Notes: generated from the letters alone by a model not told the origin. Shown: positions 1 through 8,777, counted from the first letter of the stretch. The stretch is DNA of 64,000 nucleotides from Pseudomonas cremoris (GCF_014230465.1 NZ_JAAXCY010000014.1:1-64000); one strand, 5' to 3'. Numbers and translations are program-made.

Positions 1-23
1 GTCATATTGCGTGTGCCGGGTCT

Positions 24-39
24 GGGGGGGGGGGGGGGG
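24..39. repeat. 16-nt poly-G tract
   Basis: An uninterrupted run of 16 G residues lies about 310 bp upstream of the first gene. Tracts this long are prone to slipped-strand mispairing and to assembly error. No recognisable gene covers it inside the window, and the sequence to its left is not visible. The rest of 40-352 is AT-rich and shows no gene I can support; it probably holds the promoter of the gene at 353. Confidence 0.9.
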
Positions 40-352
40 CGAGAAACATCCGAGACGGTCGATCGAAAGCGATGATGGACAATCAGTGGGAGCGACCTAA
101 CTGAGTCAAGTGTGAAGTGAATATTAGAACTGTCCAGGTCCAGGTTCCGGCTTGCTACCTTATTGGATAAGAATCTTAAAAATTAAGTTTTCAGCATTTT
201 CGTGATTGTCGCAACTTATAGAATTCTGTAGTTACGCCGCATGTGTGACTTAAATCAGCTTTTAGTTCTATAGGCATTGGCGACAGTTTTAGTAGTGGTT
301 GAAAATGATGAGGTTCTACTTTTTAAAGTTGATATAATATAAGGTTTTATCT

Positions 353-2203
353 ATGGGTGTTGTTTGTGATGTGAATGAATTCGAGGCCCGCAAGCCCGGC
401 AATACAAATAAATTTGCGGCCATAGAATATGGATTGATGATTTGTTCAGTTGTTGGCGCAGTCGGGGTTCTTGTATGGCTGGTGATATATAGTCGGTACG
501 GTTTTGACTTTACCGACGAAGGCTATTATCTGGTTTGGATTGCAACGCCTAAACTCTATGATTGGTCACTTTCACAATTTGGTTATCTTTATCATCCATT
601 CTATACGCTACTGAAAGGGAATGTCGTTCTGTTAAGAGTTTTTAACGTATGTTTGACTTTTTTATTGAGTTGGTTGTTAGTTGATTTGGTAGTAAGAGAG
701 TCATTTTCGGACCGTGCGCGTGATAAAATAAAGCGATTTTTTGTATCGTTTTGTTTTGCAATCGGAGGTTTGGTTTTCTTTAATGTCTGGGTTCCGTCTC
801 CAAGCTATAATAGCTTGAATTTACAAGCGCTCTTAATCATCGGTGCTGGATTATTTATTGCTCAGAAGCGTATAAGTAAAGAGTGTGTAATAGGCTGGTT
901 ATTAATTGGTGTCGGTGGATGGCTAGCTTTTATGGCCAAGCCTAGCAGCGCTGCTGCGGTCGGGTTCATTGCTTTAATTTATTTGTTTATTTCAAATAAA
1001 ATTAATATTTTGATGATGGCGCTGTGCGCTATTGTAGTGGTCGTTTTATTTGCGGGCAGTGCGTTACTTATTGATGGGAGTTTGATCGGTTTTGAAAGGA
1101 GAATGCATACTGCGCTTGATTTTTTGAATTATCTCGGAGGAGGGCACACGTTTCGAGAGATTCTGAGGTTTGATTCATTTTTAGTCTCGAAAAGTGATTT
1201 TGTTATTTTTGTTTGTTTGCTTGTTGTCTGCACCCTATCTGTATGTTTTTTGCGTTCAAATAGGAACTTAACTAGATTCGCTGGGTTTTTTTTAGTAGGT
1301 GTGGCGACGATATGTGTTTTTGCGTTGCTATTTGGCCAGATAGTTTTTAAAGTAGAGTATAATAGTTTTAGCGGCTTGCTTTTATGTGTCGTCCCCGCAA
1401 CAGCCTTGCTGTTGAGCGCAAGTTTTTATTGGCGAGAAACCATTTCCAGTTTGTCACGGCAGCGCTTGTCAGCCGCATTTTTATTTATGCTTCTGCCGCA
1501 TGTCTATGCTTTTGGTACTAACAACAACTACTGGCAAATAGGCAGTTCCGCTGGTTTTTTTTGGCTGCTTGCGGGGTTGGTATTTATTGCCCCTGCACTG
1601 CGTGGACGTGAAGCGACCTATACTTTCCTGCCTTTGGCGATATTGACTCAGTTGGTGGTTGTGATTTTGCTGCAGCGTGGAATGGAATTGCCTTACAGGC
1701 AACCAAAGCCACTACGTCTTAATTCGCACAGCGTAGAGATCGGCGCCAATGGCTCGACTTTAGTGTTGTCCGAAGCGTATGCCAAGTATTTAGAGGATGT
1801 GATTGCCGGTACTCGATTGGCGGGGTTTAAGATGGGTACGCCGATGATCGATTTGACTGGCCAATCGCCAGGTGTTTTATATTCTATCGGAGCTGCAAGT
1901 ATTGGACAGGCTTGGATGATTGGTGGGTATTCAGGTAGTTATAAACTTGCAGTTGAAGCACTGAAAAAAGTGCCATGTGAGCAGCTTGCCAATGCCTGGA
2001 TCTTGATTGAGGAAAATGGCCCTCGGAGTATATCCGATGAAATTGTTGTCACTTTCGGGGCGTCTCCGTCAGACTATGAAAATATGGCGTCTTGGGACAC
2101 AGCAAAGGGGGCTGGAGGGTATGAGGGGCGTCCAAGGCAGGCGTTATTAAAACCTATGAATTCTATTGCTGTTAATCAGTCCTGTATTAATATTAGACCC
2201 TAA
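353..2203 (+). CDS. GT-C-like polytopic membrane protein, putative glycosyltransferase
   Basis: This 616-residue inner-membrane protein has about a dozen hydrophobic segments and a soluble C-terminal part of about 170 residues. Just after the first membrane segment is an acidic motif, DEGYY at residues 55-59. It resembles the first-loop acidic motif of GT-C enzymes (GT39/ArnT/PMT type), which move sugars from polyprenyl-phosphate donors on the periplasmic side. AAGG stands 8 nt before the ATG. The gene is AT-rich and converges on the nine-gene glycan operon at 2288-9472, so it may transfer that operon's product. The glycosyltransferase call rests on topology and one motif; an O-antigen polymerase-like protein is the main alternative. 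Confidence 0.6.
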   Translation: MGVVCDVNEFEARKPGNTNKFAAIEYGLMICSVVGAVGVLVWLVIYSRYGFDFTDEGYYLVWIATPKLYDWSLSQFGYLYHPFYTLLKGNVVLLRVFNVCLTFLLSWLLVDLVVRESFSDRARDKIKRFFVSFCFAIGGLVFFNVWVPSPSYNSLNLQALLIIGAGLFIAQKRISKECVIGWLLIGVGGWLAFMAKPSSAAAVGFIALIYLFISNKINILMMALCAIVVVVLFAGSALLIDGSLIGFERRMHTALDFLNYLGGGHTFREILRFDSFLVSKSDFVIFVCLLVVCTLSVCFLRSNRNLTRFAGFFLVGVATICVFALLFGQIVFKVEYNSFSGLLLCVVPATALLLSASFYWRETISSLSRQRLSAAFLFMLLPHVYAFGTNNNYWQIGSSAGFFWLLAGLVFIAPALRGREATYTFLPLAILTQLVVVILLQRGMELPYRQPKPLRLNSHSVEIGANGSTLVLSEAYAKYLEDVIAGTRLAGFKMGTPMIDLTGQSPGVLYSIGAASIGQAWMIGGYSGSYKLAVEALKKVPCEQLANAWILIEENGPRSISDEIVVTFGASPSDYENMASWDTAKGAGGYEGRPRQALLKPMNSIAVNQSCINIRP

Positions 2204-2221
2204 GTCAAGGGCCACACTACA

Positions 2222-2267
2222 GGTGCCTTTTCAGTTGATCATTTTTCTATTTCGATTGAAAGGCACC
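2222..2267. terminator. possible hairpin between convergent genes
   Basis: GGTGCCTTTTCA at 2222-2233 is mirrored by TGAAAGGCACC at 2257-2267 with a loop of about 23 nt, in the 84-bp gap between the stops of two convergent genes. The stem is good but there is no clean U-tract, so termination is inferred mainly from position. Confidence 0.4.
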
Positions 2268-2287
2268 GATGAGCATTAAGCGCTATA

Positions 2288-3436
2288 TTATTTTAACTCT
2301 TCAATAATTTTCGTCAGCGCATTGACTATTCTTTTCTGCTGTTCATTGGTTAATCCGACCCATAGAGGTAGTCGTAACAAGCGTTCTGATTGACGCTCCG
2401 TAACCTCCATTGAACCATGTACTTTTGCATACCGTTTGCCAGCTGGTGAAGAGTGCAGTGGAACATAATGAAATACAGAGTAGATGTTTTTTTCTTTTAA
2501 TCTCGTCAATACCGCCTGCCGATCAATTTGTGGGCTAAGGAGGATGTAGTACATGTGCGCGTTGTGTTTGCATTCGACAGGAATAATTGGCCGTCGAAGT
2601 AGTCCTTTGGATTCAAGGGGTGACAGCATCGAATGATAGTTGTTCCAAATTTTTAGTCTCGCTTCCGTTATCGCACTAGCTTCTTCGAGTTGGGCCCAAA
2701 GGAAAGCCGCGATTAACTCACCTGGAAGAAACGATGAACCCACTTCTTGCCAAGTATACTTGTCGATTTCTCCACGGAAAAAACGGCTACGATCGGTACC
2801 CTTTTCTCTAATCATTTCTGCACGTAAAGACATATTTGAATCGTTGACTAGCAAGGCGCCGCCTTCACCAGATATGACATTCTTTGTCTCGTGGAAGCTA
2901 AACGCACCGAAATCACCGATACTGCCAAGCGCGCGTCCTTTATAGCTAGACATCACCCCCTGGGCTGCATCCTCAACGACCTTGAGATTGTGCTTTTCAG
3001 CAATTCTCATGATGCTGTCCATTTCGCACGCAACGCCGGCATAGTGAACAGGAACGATCGCTGTGGTTCGGGGTGTGATCGCGGCCTCAATGAGGTTTTC
3101 ATCTAAATTAAGCGTATCAGCACGAATGTCTACAAATACTGGAACTCCGCCTCGAAGCACAAATGCGTTTGCTGTCGATACAAAAGTATACGAAGGCATA
3201 ATGATTTCGTCACCGGGGCGGATGTCGAGCAGCAATGCCGCTATTTCCAACGAAGCAGTGCATGAGTGAGTGAGCAACGCTTTATTACAGCCGGTGCTTT
3301 GCTCTATCCATTGGTGACAACGTTTAGTGAAAGGTCCATCTCCGGCCAGCATATTTCCTGTTTTGGCTTCGGTAATATAGCTGAGTTCTTTCCCTGTCAT
3401 ATAGGGGCGGTTGAATAGAATCCTGTCAGTGGTCAC
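2288..3436 (-). CDS. wecE: dTDP-4-amino-4,6-dideoxygalactose transaminase (WecE/RffA type)
   Basis: A 382-residue PLP-dependent sugar aminotransferase of the DegT/DnrJ/EryC1 family. It closely matches E. coli WecE, which aminates dTDP-4-keto-6-deoxyglucose to dTDP-4-amino-4,6-dideoxygalactose (dTDP-Fuc4N). Shared stretches include the THSCTASLE region near residue 57, PSYTFVSTANAFVLRG near 81-95, and the PLP lysine K185 in SFHETKN. The start is chosen as GTG at 3436, because GAGGAG at 3444-3449 stands 7 nt upstream and the product then begins just before the family's FNRPYMTGKELSYI block. ATG codons at 3460 and 3508 are in frame, but neither has this ribosome site. It is the last gene of the operon. 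Precursor genes (rmlA/B type) are not in the window. Confidence 0.88.
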   Translation of the reverse strand: MTTDRILFNRPYMTGKELSYITEAKTGNMLAGDGPFTKRCHQWIEQSTGCNKALLTHSCTASLEIAALLLDIRPGDEIIMPSYTFVSTANAFVLRGGVPVFVDIRADTLNLDENLIEAAITPRTTAIVPVHYAGVACEMDSIMRIAEKHNLKVVEDAAQGVMSSYKGRALGSIGDFGAFSFHETKNVISGEGGALLVNDSNMSLRAEMIREKGTDRSRFFRGEIDKYTWQEVGSSFLPGELIAAFLWAQLEEASAITEARLKIWNNYHSMLSPLESKGLLRRPIIPVECKHNAHMYYILLSPQIDRQAVLTRLKEKNIYSVFHYVPLHSSPAGKRYAKVHGSMEVTERQSERLLRLPLWVGLTNEQQKRIVNALTKIIEELK

Positions 3437-3443
3437 GTTAGCG

Positions 3444-3449
3444 CTCCTC
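3444..3449 (-). promoter_or_regulatory. ribosome binding site deciding the wecE start
   Basis: The minus strand reads GAGGAG with a 7-nt spacer to GTG at 3436. The site lies inside the longer open frame, which argues against the upstream ATGs. The resulting protein begins close to the N-terminus of E. coli WecE. Confidence 0.7.
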
Positions 3450-3482
3450 AATAGCGACATTGCCTGGTTATTGAAAAAGTAA

Positions 3483-4244
3483 TTATTTTCTGTTATTTTT
3501 TTTCGCAATCATAAGTAAAGAGCCTCCGAGTGGAATGCGTACTCCTAGCTTTAACAAGAAAAGTTCTAATTTCATTACTTGCTCGAGCGAATAGTTTAGC
3601 CAACTTTTTATTTGGAATTCCGCCATTGGATCGTATTTGTTCGTCCGAGCCCTTAATCGTGAAACCCACATCAGCGGTACGAGAAAGCTTACGAACGATG
3701 TTGAATATGTTACAGAGAGTCCAGCATCACGAATTTTTTTTGCCAGTTCAGAGCGTGTGTAGCGACGTACATGGCAAGCATACTCATCAACTTCCGACCA
3801 TAACCAGCGGTGTTGTGGGACGGAAATTATAAGCGATCCGTTAGGCGTAAGCGCATTGCATAAATTTTTGAGTACCAATTGATCATGTTCTATATGCTCA
3901 ATGACATCGAAGGCGCCGATAACATCATACCTTTCTTTCTCCGTCATTTTCGTAGCGTCAAGTTGTGAAAATGTCGCTGATGGAAGCCGTTGTCGCGCAT
4001 AGCTTAAGCCTTCTTCATAGTACTCTGAACCGTGCATCTCGACATCTGGATAGGCTTTGCTGACGCCTTCGAGAACAAATCCGGTCCCGCAACCAATCTC
4101 GAGGAAGTTTTTAAAACGGCCGATACGCGTAGCCAGTGCCCATAAAAGTATTCGATTGCGAGCACGGAACCACCAGTGGCTTGCTTCCGCATTTGCAAGA
4201 ATTGCGAATGTTTTCTCGGGAAAGGGCGTGCGTGCCGATGTCAT
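3483..4244 (-). CDS. class I SAM-dependent methyltransferase
   Basis: A 253-residue soluble methyltransferase. Motif I is FLEIGCGTGFVLEG at about residues 47-60, and an acidic motif IGAFDVIEHIEH follows. Residues 24-30 (WWFRARN) form a block common in methyltransferases of polysaccharide clusters. The ATG has GGAG about 9 nt upstream and overlaps the gtrA-like stop by 4 nt (ATGA), indicating translational coupling. The acceptor is unknown; methylation of a sugar hydroxyl or amine, or capping of a glycan, is inferred from context. Confidence 0.75.
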   Translation of the reverse strand: MTSARTPFPEKTFAILANAEASHWWFRARNRILLWALATRIGRFKNFLEIGCGTGFVLEGVSKAYPDVEMHGSEYYEEGLSYARQRLPSATFSQLDATKMTEKERYDVIGAFDVIEHIEHDQLVLKNLCNALTPNGSLIISVPQHRWLWSEVDEYACHVRRYTRSELAKKIRDAGLSVTYSTSFVSFLVPLMWVSRLRARTNKYDPMAEFQIKSWLNYSLEQVMKLELFLLKLGVRIPLGGSLLMIAKKNNRK

Positions 4245-4627
4245 TTCTGTGGGCTCCTAAATACGACCGTTTTGAACATGATGAATAGAAAAGCTGCAAC
4301 AGTGAGGATGGCTATTGCTTGAATAAGCTGATGGGGGTAGCCGAGTTTATCAACGAATATTACCAAAATCCCAAGATTTAAAGTGTAACCAGCTAGATGT
4401 GTCAGCAAATATCGGCTACCAGACCCAAGCAAACTTCCAGTGTACTTAAATGTCAATTTGCGATTGCCAATGAAACCCATGGTAGCACCAAGAATATACA
4501 ATAGTGTCATCGCTAAAATAGGAGAGATTCCCAGGTGGACCGTCCACAGATATAAAAGGTAACCCGCAGTGTTTGTGGTTAGACCGACTAGTCCATATTT
4601 TATTAGTTGTAAGAATGTGTGATTCAT
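4241..4627 (-). CDS. GtrA-family membrane protein (flippase-like)
   Basis: A 128-residue protein with four hydrophobic helices and the GtrA signatures KYGLVGLTTNTAGY at residues 10-23 and FIGNRKLTFKY at about 52-62. GtrA proteins are thought to flip undecaprenyl-phosphate-linked sugars across the inner membrane for side-chain addition to O-antigen or other glycans. The usual partner is a GtrB-type GT2 enzyme, and the gene at 7833-8777 in the same operon is of that type. The start lies 10 bp downstream of the phosphoesterase stop, and the stop overlaps the next methyltransferase by 4 nt. Confidence 0.85.
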   Translation of the reverse strand: MNHTFLQLIKYGLVGLTTNTAGYLLYLWTVHLGISPILAMTLLYILGATMGFIGNRKLTFKYTGSLLGSGSRYLLTHLAGYTLNLGILVIFVDKLGYPHQLIQAIAILTVAAFLFIMFKTVVFRSPQK

Positions 4628-4637
4628 ATACCTTGGC

Positions 4638-5315
4638 TTAAATTTTACTTATTCTTCCGCCAATACTGGTGCCACTCGAGAGGTTTTCTGAGTAGTAAGG
4701 TGAGAAACCAGCAAGCGCCATTTCTTTTTGAATTTTCTCGATGTCATAATCGACTCGGTGTAATTCGAACGAACTACCATCCCATGTTGCAAACGCCGCC
4801 TTCGAGTTCCCGTCACGAGGCTGCCCGACGGACCCCGGATTACAGTAGTGTTTATCACCGCTGCTCCACACGCATTGAACGTGAGTATGGCCTGAAGCAA
4901 AGTGATTGCCAGGTAAGCCCGAAAAGTATTCTTGGCTGGGTCTCACATATTCGTCGATAGGATCATTCCAACCGCCATGAACAATATCGAGTCCATGGAT
5001 AATTGCTCGTTCTGGTAATGATGCTAGCCATACCAAATTGTCGGGAGTAATTACTGTACGCTGATAGTCTAAGCAGACATTGGCACTGTTAGAGCGAGGG
5101 CAGGGCTCACCTTTGGCGAGATACCAGTCGTGGTTTCCCATAACAGCAAATATATTTCGTTGGCGAAGCGTTTCACAGCATTGGTTAATTTGGCAGTAGT
5201 AGCCGCCTATGTCGCCTAAACAGATGATGTCAGTTGCGCCTAGGTCGTCAAGCGTTCTGAGGACTGCTGAAAGCGCGACGTGGTTACCATGGATATCAGA
5301 AATGATCCCGATCAT
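4638..5315 (-). CDS. calcineurin-like metallophosphoesterase (YfcE/MJ0936 type)
   Basis: A 225-residue phosphoesterase with the full metal-binding set: SDIHGNH near residue 5, GDIGG near 34, GNHDWY near 60, and GHTHVQ near 150, followed by NPGSVGQPRDG. This YfcE-like branch often hydrolyses phosphodiesters or phosphomonoesters. The chosen ATG puts the protein start directly on the DIHG motif. An ATG three codons upstream (5324) is also possible: the AGAGGA ribosome site is 2 nt from that codon and 11 nt from the chosen one. The gene overlaps the end of the ATP-grasp gene. In this operon it may act on a phosphorylated sugar or nucleotide intermediate; that is inference. Confidence 0.82.
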   Translation of the reverse strand: MIGIISDIHGNHVALSAVLRTLDDLGATDIICLGDIGGYYCQINQCCETLRQRNIFAVMGNHDWYLAKGEPCPRSNSANVCLDYQRTVITPDNLVWLASLPERAIIHGLDIVHGGWNDPIDEYVRPSQEYFSGLPGNHFASGHTHVQCVWSSGDKHYCNPGSVGQPRDGNSKAAFATWDGSSFELHRVDYDIEKIQKEMALAGFSPYYSENLSSGTSIGGRISKI

Positions 5316-6273
5316 AAATAACATGGTCCTCTATGTAACGAATTGCAAAGCCATTGCGGATTATCGGTTGTACTGGCATTTTGTTCTGTAAATAGAACTC
5401 AACGCACATCGCGGCTTCATTATACCCAAATGCTGTGCGCATAGAGCTCGTGGACGATATCCTAGGGTTTATTTCCAGTAGCTTCCATACGTCATTCTTA
5501 TCAAGTCGAAATTGAAGATTGGTAGGGCCGACAGGCTTAAAATGTTTGCAAAGGCGTGAAACGGCCAGGTTCAAACTTTCCACGTGTCGGACGCGTGCTT
5601 TAGACGTTGAACCATCTGCCGCAAGATTTCGCTGGAATGTTATAGATGCGCAAATGCCCCCCTTGCCATCGCCAAAGACGGCAACCGTATATTCTTGGTC
5701 ATTTGTACCAATTATAGGCTGAGCCATGAGTGGCTGGCCTAGGTTTTCCGAGCTTCTTTCGAAATCGACGTTTTTTTCCACCCAAATCAGTCCCTTGGAT
5801 GCATAACTGCTCCGGGGCTTTAGGAGGAAGGGCAGTCCATATAACTTCGATAGAGAGTCGAACGTTCCTGTCAAGCTACTCGGTATTCTGCTGGTGTCGT
5901 CAATGGCTTCCAGTTCCTGATGCATAGCCCATTTGTCTCGGGACAGATCAATCAGTTTTTTATTGTTAATAACTGTTTTGCAATTGAGTGCCTCTAATTG
6001 TGATCTATGATCTGATAGCCAGTGAACATCCTGTTCGATCCCAGGTATTAGAAGATTTACTTGGTGTCTTTCAATTGTCGTTAGCAGCCATTCCTCATAT
6101 TGCGGACTTGATGTGAGCGGTGCTTGTTCGAACGCGTCACACCATGCACGCCCTACGGCGTCCTCATAAATGTCCGTGCCAATCAATGTGAGGTCAGGTA
6201 TAGAGGCGCGCAGTGACTTGAGTAGTCCATAACCCATTATTGCGCCGACGCCGGTTACCATTACTGTTTTCAT
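5296..6273 (-). CDS. ATP-grasp ligase (CarB/PylC-like)
   Basis: A 325-residue ATP-grasp enzyme. A Rossmann-like pre-ATP-grasp domain (VMVTGVGAIMGYG at the N-terminus) is followed by the ATP-binding core with FLLKPRSSYASKG at about 150-162, and the metal-binding LLEINPRIS block near residue 268. ATP-grasp enzymes join a carboxylate to an amine or thiol through an acyl phosphate. ATG at 6273 overlaps the SDR stop by one base (TGATG); a GTG one codon upstream is also possible. With a transaminase making an amino sugar and a WbqC-family protein nearby, ligation of an amino acid or other acid to the sugar amine is attractive, but the substrate cannot be read from the sequence. Confidence 0.8.
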   Translation of the reverse strand: MKTVMVTGVGAIMGYGLLKSLRASIPDLTLIGTDIYEDAVGRAWCDAFEQAPLTSSPQYEEWLLTTIERHQVNLLIPGIEQDVHWLSDHRSQLEALNCKTVINNKKLIDLSRDKWAMHQELEAIDDTSRIPSSLTGTFDSLSKLYGLPFLLKPRSSYASKGLIWVEKNVDFERSSENLGQPLMAQPIIGTNDQEYTVAVFGDGKGGICASITFQRNLAADGSTSKARVRHVESLNLAVSRLCKHFKPVGPTNLQFRLDKNDVWKLLEINPRISSTSSMRTAFGYNEAAMCVEFYLQNKMPVQPIIRNGFAIRYIEDHVIYDRDHF

Positions 6274-7118
6274 CACGTGCTCGCTCTAAACGTTCGAATG
6301 CGTTCAAATCCCTGTTTCATATCGACTAGCGGGTAAAACCCCAGCTCTCTATAAAGAAAATGGGTGGGTAATGATGGAAGATCGAATAGGTTTGATTTTT
6401 CGTGATCAAATTGTACGGATCCTCCATTGTTAAACGCGGAAAACGCGGCTTGGGCGACTTCACTCAATCGTAGGCTTTTGGGGTGTGCACAATCAAATGT
6501 TCCCGTAGTTCTGGTATTAATTACCAAGCTACAGATGGTTGAAAGGTCGTCCAAATAGAGATAGTTTCGCAGGGGGTCACGGTTTCCGTAAAGGTTAATG
6601 TCGTGCCCTGCTTGTGCGCTGTCGGCCATGCTGTAAAGAAGAGGCTGGTGTTTACGACACTTACCCTCTGCATCATACACCTGGCTGGGACGTAGTATTG
6701 TCAATGCCAGTTCGCGCTCCGAGCAAAAAAAACGCGCCGTCTCTTCGGCATGCTTTTTGGAGAGTGCATAAATACTGTAGTAAGGATCGCCCAATTGGTA
6801 AGCCGCGGATAACGATGACAGCACGACTAAGTGTTTGGCTTGACATGCTTCGGCTAGACGGCACACTGACAACGTTCCCACGGCATTGACCATTTCACTT
6901 CGAATGTAATCATCTGTTGTCGCTCCGCCAAAATCCGCAGCAACGTGCACAATTACGTCGAAATTTTCGATAACATGTGGTTTCGCTTCCCAATCGCTCA
7001 AATCAAAAAAAAGGTCAGCTTGTTTTCGACCTGCGTATTTGACGGTTCCCGAGCTTTTAAGCTTGTCACCGATTGCGCGCCCTATGGAGGATGAACCGCC
7101 AATAATTAAAAAATTCAC
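6273..7118 (-). CDS. NAD(P)-dependent epimerase/dehydratase (extended SDR)
   Basis: A 281-residue extended short-chain dehydrogenase. The nucleotide-binding loop IIGGSSSIGRAIG is at residues 5-17 and a catalytic YxxxK motif (YALSKKHAEE) near residue 118. The C-terminal part suits a UDP- or dTDP-sugar-binding epimerase, reductase or dehydratase. The start codon is GTG and forms a GTGA overlap with the upstream methyltransferase stop. It probably sets C-4 configuration or oxidation state of a nucleotide sugar for the same pathway as the WecE-type transaminase; the exact reaction is unknown. Confidence 0.78.
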   Translation of the reverse strand: MNFLIIGGSSSIGRAIGDKLKSSGTVKYAGRKQADLFFDLSDWEAKPHVIENFDVIVHVAADFGGATTDDYIRSEMVNAVGTLSVCRLAEACQAKHLVVLSSLSAAYQLGDPYYSIYALSKKHAEETARFFCSERELALTILRPSQVYDAEGKCRKHQPLLYSMADSAQAGHDINLYGNRDPLRNYLYLDDLSTICSLVINTRTTGTFDCAHPKSLRLSEVAQAAFSAFNNGGSVQFDHEKSNLFDLPSLPTHFLYRELGFYPLVDMKQGFERIRTFRAST

Positions 7119-7843
7119 GGGGTATTGATCTTAGCTTCAAACAGTAGCGCACAGCTTAGCTCTGGATAATCTATGCCTATCGTGCACATTGCATCAATGA
7201 TCGCGTCGTCCAAGTTTAGTGACTTTAGCTGGGGTGTTGTAAATGGTTTAAGAAATAGTCCTTCTTTACGTACAATATGATAACCGGCTTGATTCAGTTC
7301 GGTCGTGAGACTCTCCGACGAATAAAGACGATTATGTCCAAGCTCCAAGTCACCCTGCCCCAGCGCCATCATGTCATTTAGTAAGCCCGCGGAATGGCCG
7401 AGCCGCCTGTGCAAGGATTCACCGTTGGGTACCATTATGAAACAACTACCCCCCGGGCTTAAGAACTTTTTAAATCTCTTCAATACAACTTGAGGGTCCT
7501 CGACATGTTCTAATACGAAGCCCATGATAATCAGATCAAACGTTGAGTCGCATTCGAAGTGCTCGAAGTAGCTTTCCACTATTGTGGCGCGGTTATTGGG
7601 GTGCTTTCGGCGAAACTGTTCGATTACAGATGCAGAGCCGTCAACTACGACATGGTCAGAGAAGTATCTTGAGAAGCGATCAGTCGAAAATCCATGACCA
7701 ATACCAAGCTCAAGTAATTTTTGATTGTTTGAGCAGATTTTCATTATCCGCTGCGGGTACCAATTCAATATTATATTGTTGTCAAATGCGTAGCTAAACT
7801 CTTCTCCATACGCTTCGATGAAGTTGTCCAGTTTATTTTTCAT
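7115..7843 (-). CDS. class I SAM-dependent methyltransferase
   Basis: A 242-residue methyltransferase with motif I KLLELGIGHGFSTDRF and the conserved IIMGFVLEHVEDPQ acidic/post-I block. The start chosen is ATG at 7843, which leaves an 11-nt overlap with the GT2 gene. The open frame runs on to 7912, but that would bury 80 nt in the neighbour. It is the second methyltransferase of the operon and not a close copy of the one at 3483-4244. The acceptor is unknown. Confidence 0.72.
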   Translation of the reverse strand: MKNKLDNFIEAYGEEFSYAFDNNIILNWYPQRIMKICSNNQKLLELGIGHGFSTDRFSRYFSDHVVVDGSASVIEQFRRKHPNNRATIVESYFEHFECDSTFDLIIMGFVLEHVEDPQVVLKRFKKFLSPGGSCFIMVPNGESLHRRLGHSAGLLNDMMALGQGDLELGHNRLYSSESLTTELNQAGYHIVRKEGLFLKPFTTPQLKSLNLDDAIIDAMCTIGIDYPELSCALLFEAKINTP

Positions 7844-8777
7844 TTTTTTTTCCGTATGTCTCACGCACGATATATAAAGGGCGGCGCTTGGTTTCTTGAA
7901 AAATCTTTGCAATGTAAAGCCCTGTTACACCTACACCTAGTATTATCGTGCCACCGAGAAACCAAATTGAAATCATTATTGAAGTAAAGCCAGACAGTAT
8001 CGTTTGCGGGAACAGTATTTTTTCAATCAGTATGCCGATCGCAAAAAGTATTGAGCCTAACCAGATTGATAAGCCGGTGAAGAATAGCAATATCAGAGGC
8101 GCTACGCTGAACGAGGCGAATGAGTCCGCAACTTGCATTAGTTTTCGTGATAAATTATAACTTGATTTTTGAATGCTGGTCCGCGGTGTTTTCGTTAAGG
8201 GGACTGCAATCTGTGTAAAACCGGCCCAAGCAAATGTTCCTGCTAGATATAAAACTCGGTCTTGAACAGTGAGCAGAGAGTCAACGTATTTACGTGTCAT
8301 CAACCGACATGTCATGGGGTTGTGAGGTATGCGGACACTGGACATGAAGTTTAAGGCCGACCAGAACAATTCTCCAAAAAAATTTGAAGTGCGAGAGGCT
8401 GTTCGTTGTTGCTGTACACCGTAGATAACATCTGCCCCACTGCTATCCATTCTTTCCGAAAATAGTGAGAGCCATTCGGGGTGCTCCTCGAGGTCGCAGT
8501 CCATCAAAAAAACACGTTCGCCAATACTAAGCTCTAGCCCGGCGACTATCGCGGCATGGTGGCCGAAATTTCTCGATAGATCCACGATTTTTATGTGCTC
8601 ATGGTGCTTCTGTAATTCGAGTGCTCGCTGAATCGAATCATCGGGAGAGCCATCATTGATGAGTATGAGTTCATAGTCGTCGCCAACCAGTTTTTGTGCT
8701 GCAGAAATCGCCCGTTGGCAAAATTCTTCCAAAAACATGCTGGATTTATAGAGCGTGGTGATAACTGAGAGTTTCAA
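7833..8777 (-). CDS. GT2 glycosyltransferase, GtrB/DPM1-like
   Basis: A 314-residue family 2 glycosyltransferase. The N-terminal GT-A fold begins SVITTLYKS, continues with INDGSPDDS near residue 41, and carries the donor-site acidic motif FLMDCDLEEHPEW near residue 90. Two C-terminal membrane helices at about 225-295 match GtrB, ArnC and dolichol-phosphate mannose synthase. Such enzymes load a sugar from a nucleotide donor onto undecaprenyl phosphate. The start is TTG at 8777, overlapping the WbqC stop (TTGA); no ATG fits the family N-terminus. With the GtrA-like protein and the GT-C-like protein at 353 it would complete a three-part load-flip-transfer system. Confidence 0.85.
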   Translation of the reverse strand: MKLSVITTLYKSSMFLEEFCQRAISAAQKLVGDDYELILINDGSPDDSIQRALELQKHHEHIKIVDLSRNFGHHAAIVAGLELSIGERVFLMDCDLEEHPEWLSLFSERMDSSGADVIYGVQQQRTASRTSNFFGELFWSALNFMSSVRIPHNPMTCRLMTRKYVDSLLTVQDRVLYLAGTFAWAGFTQIAVPLTKTPRTSIQKSSYNLSRKLMQVADSFASFSVAPLILLFFTGLSIWLGSILFAIGILIEKILFPQTILSGFTSIMISIWFLGGTIILGVGVTGLYIAKIFQETKRRPLYIVRETYGKKNEK

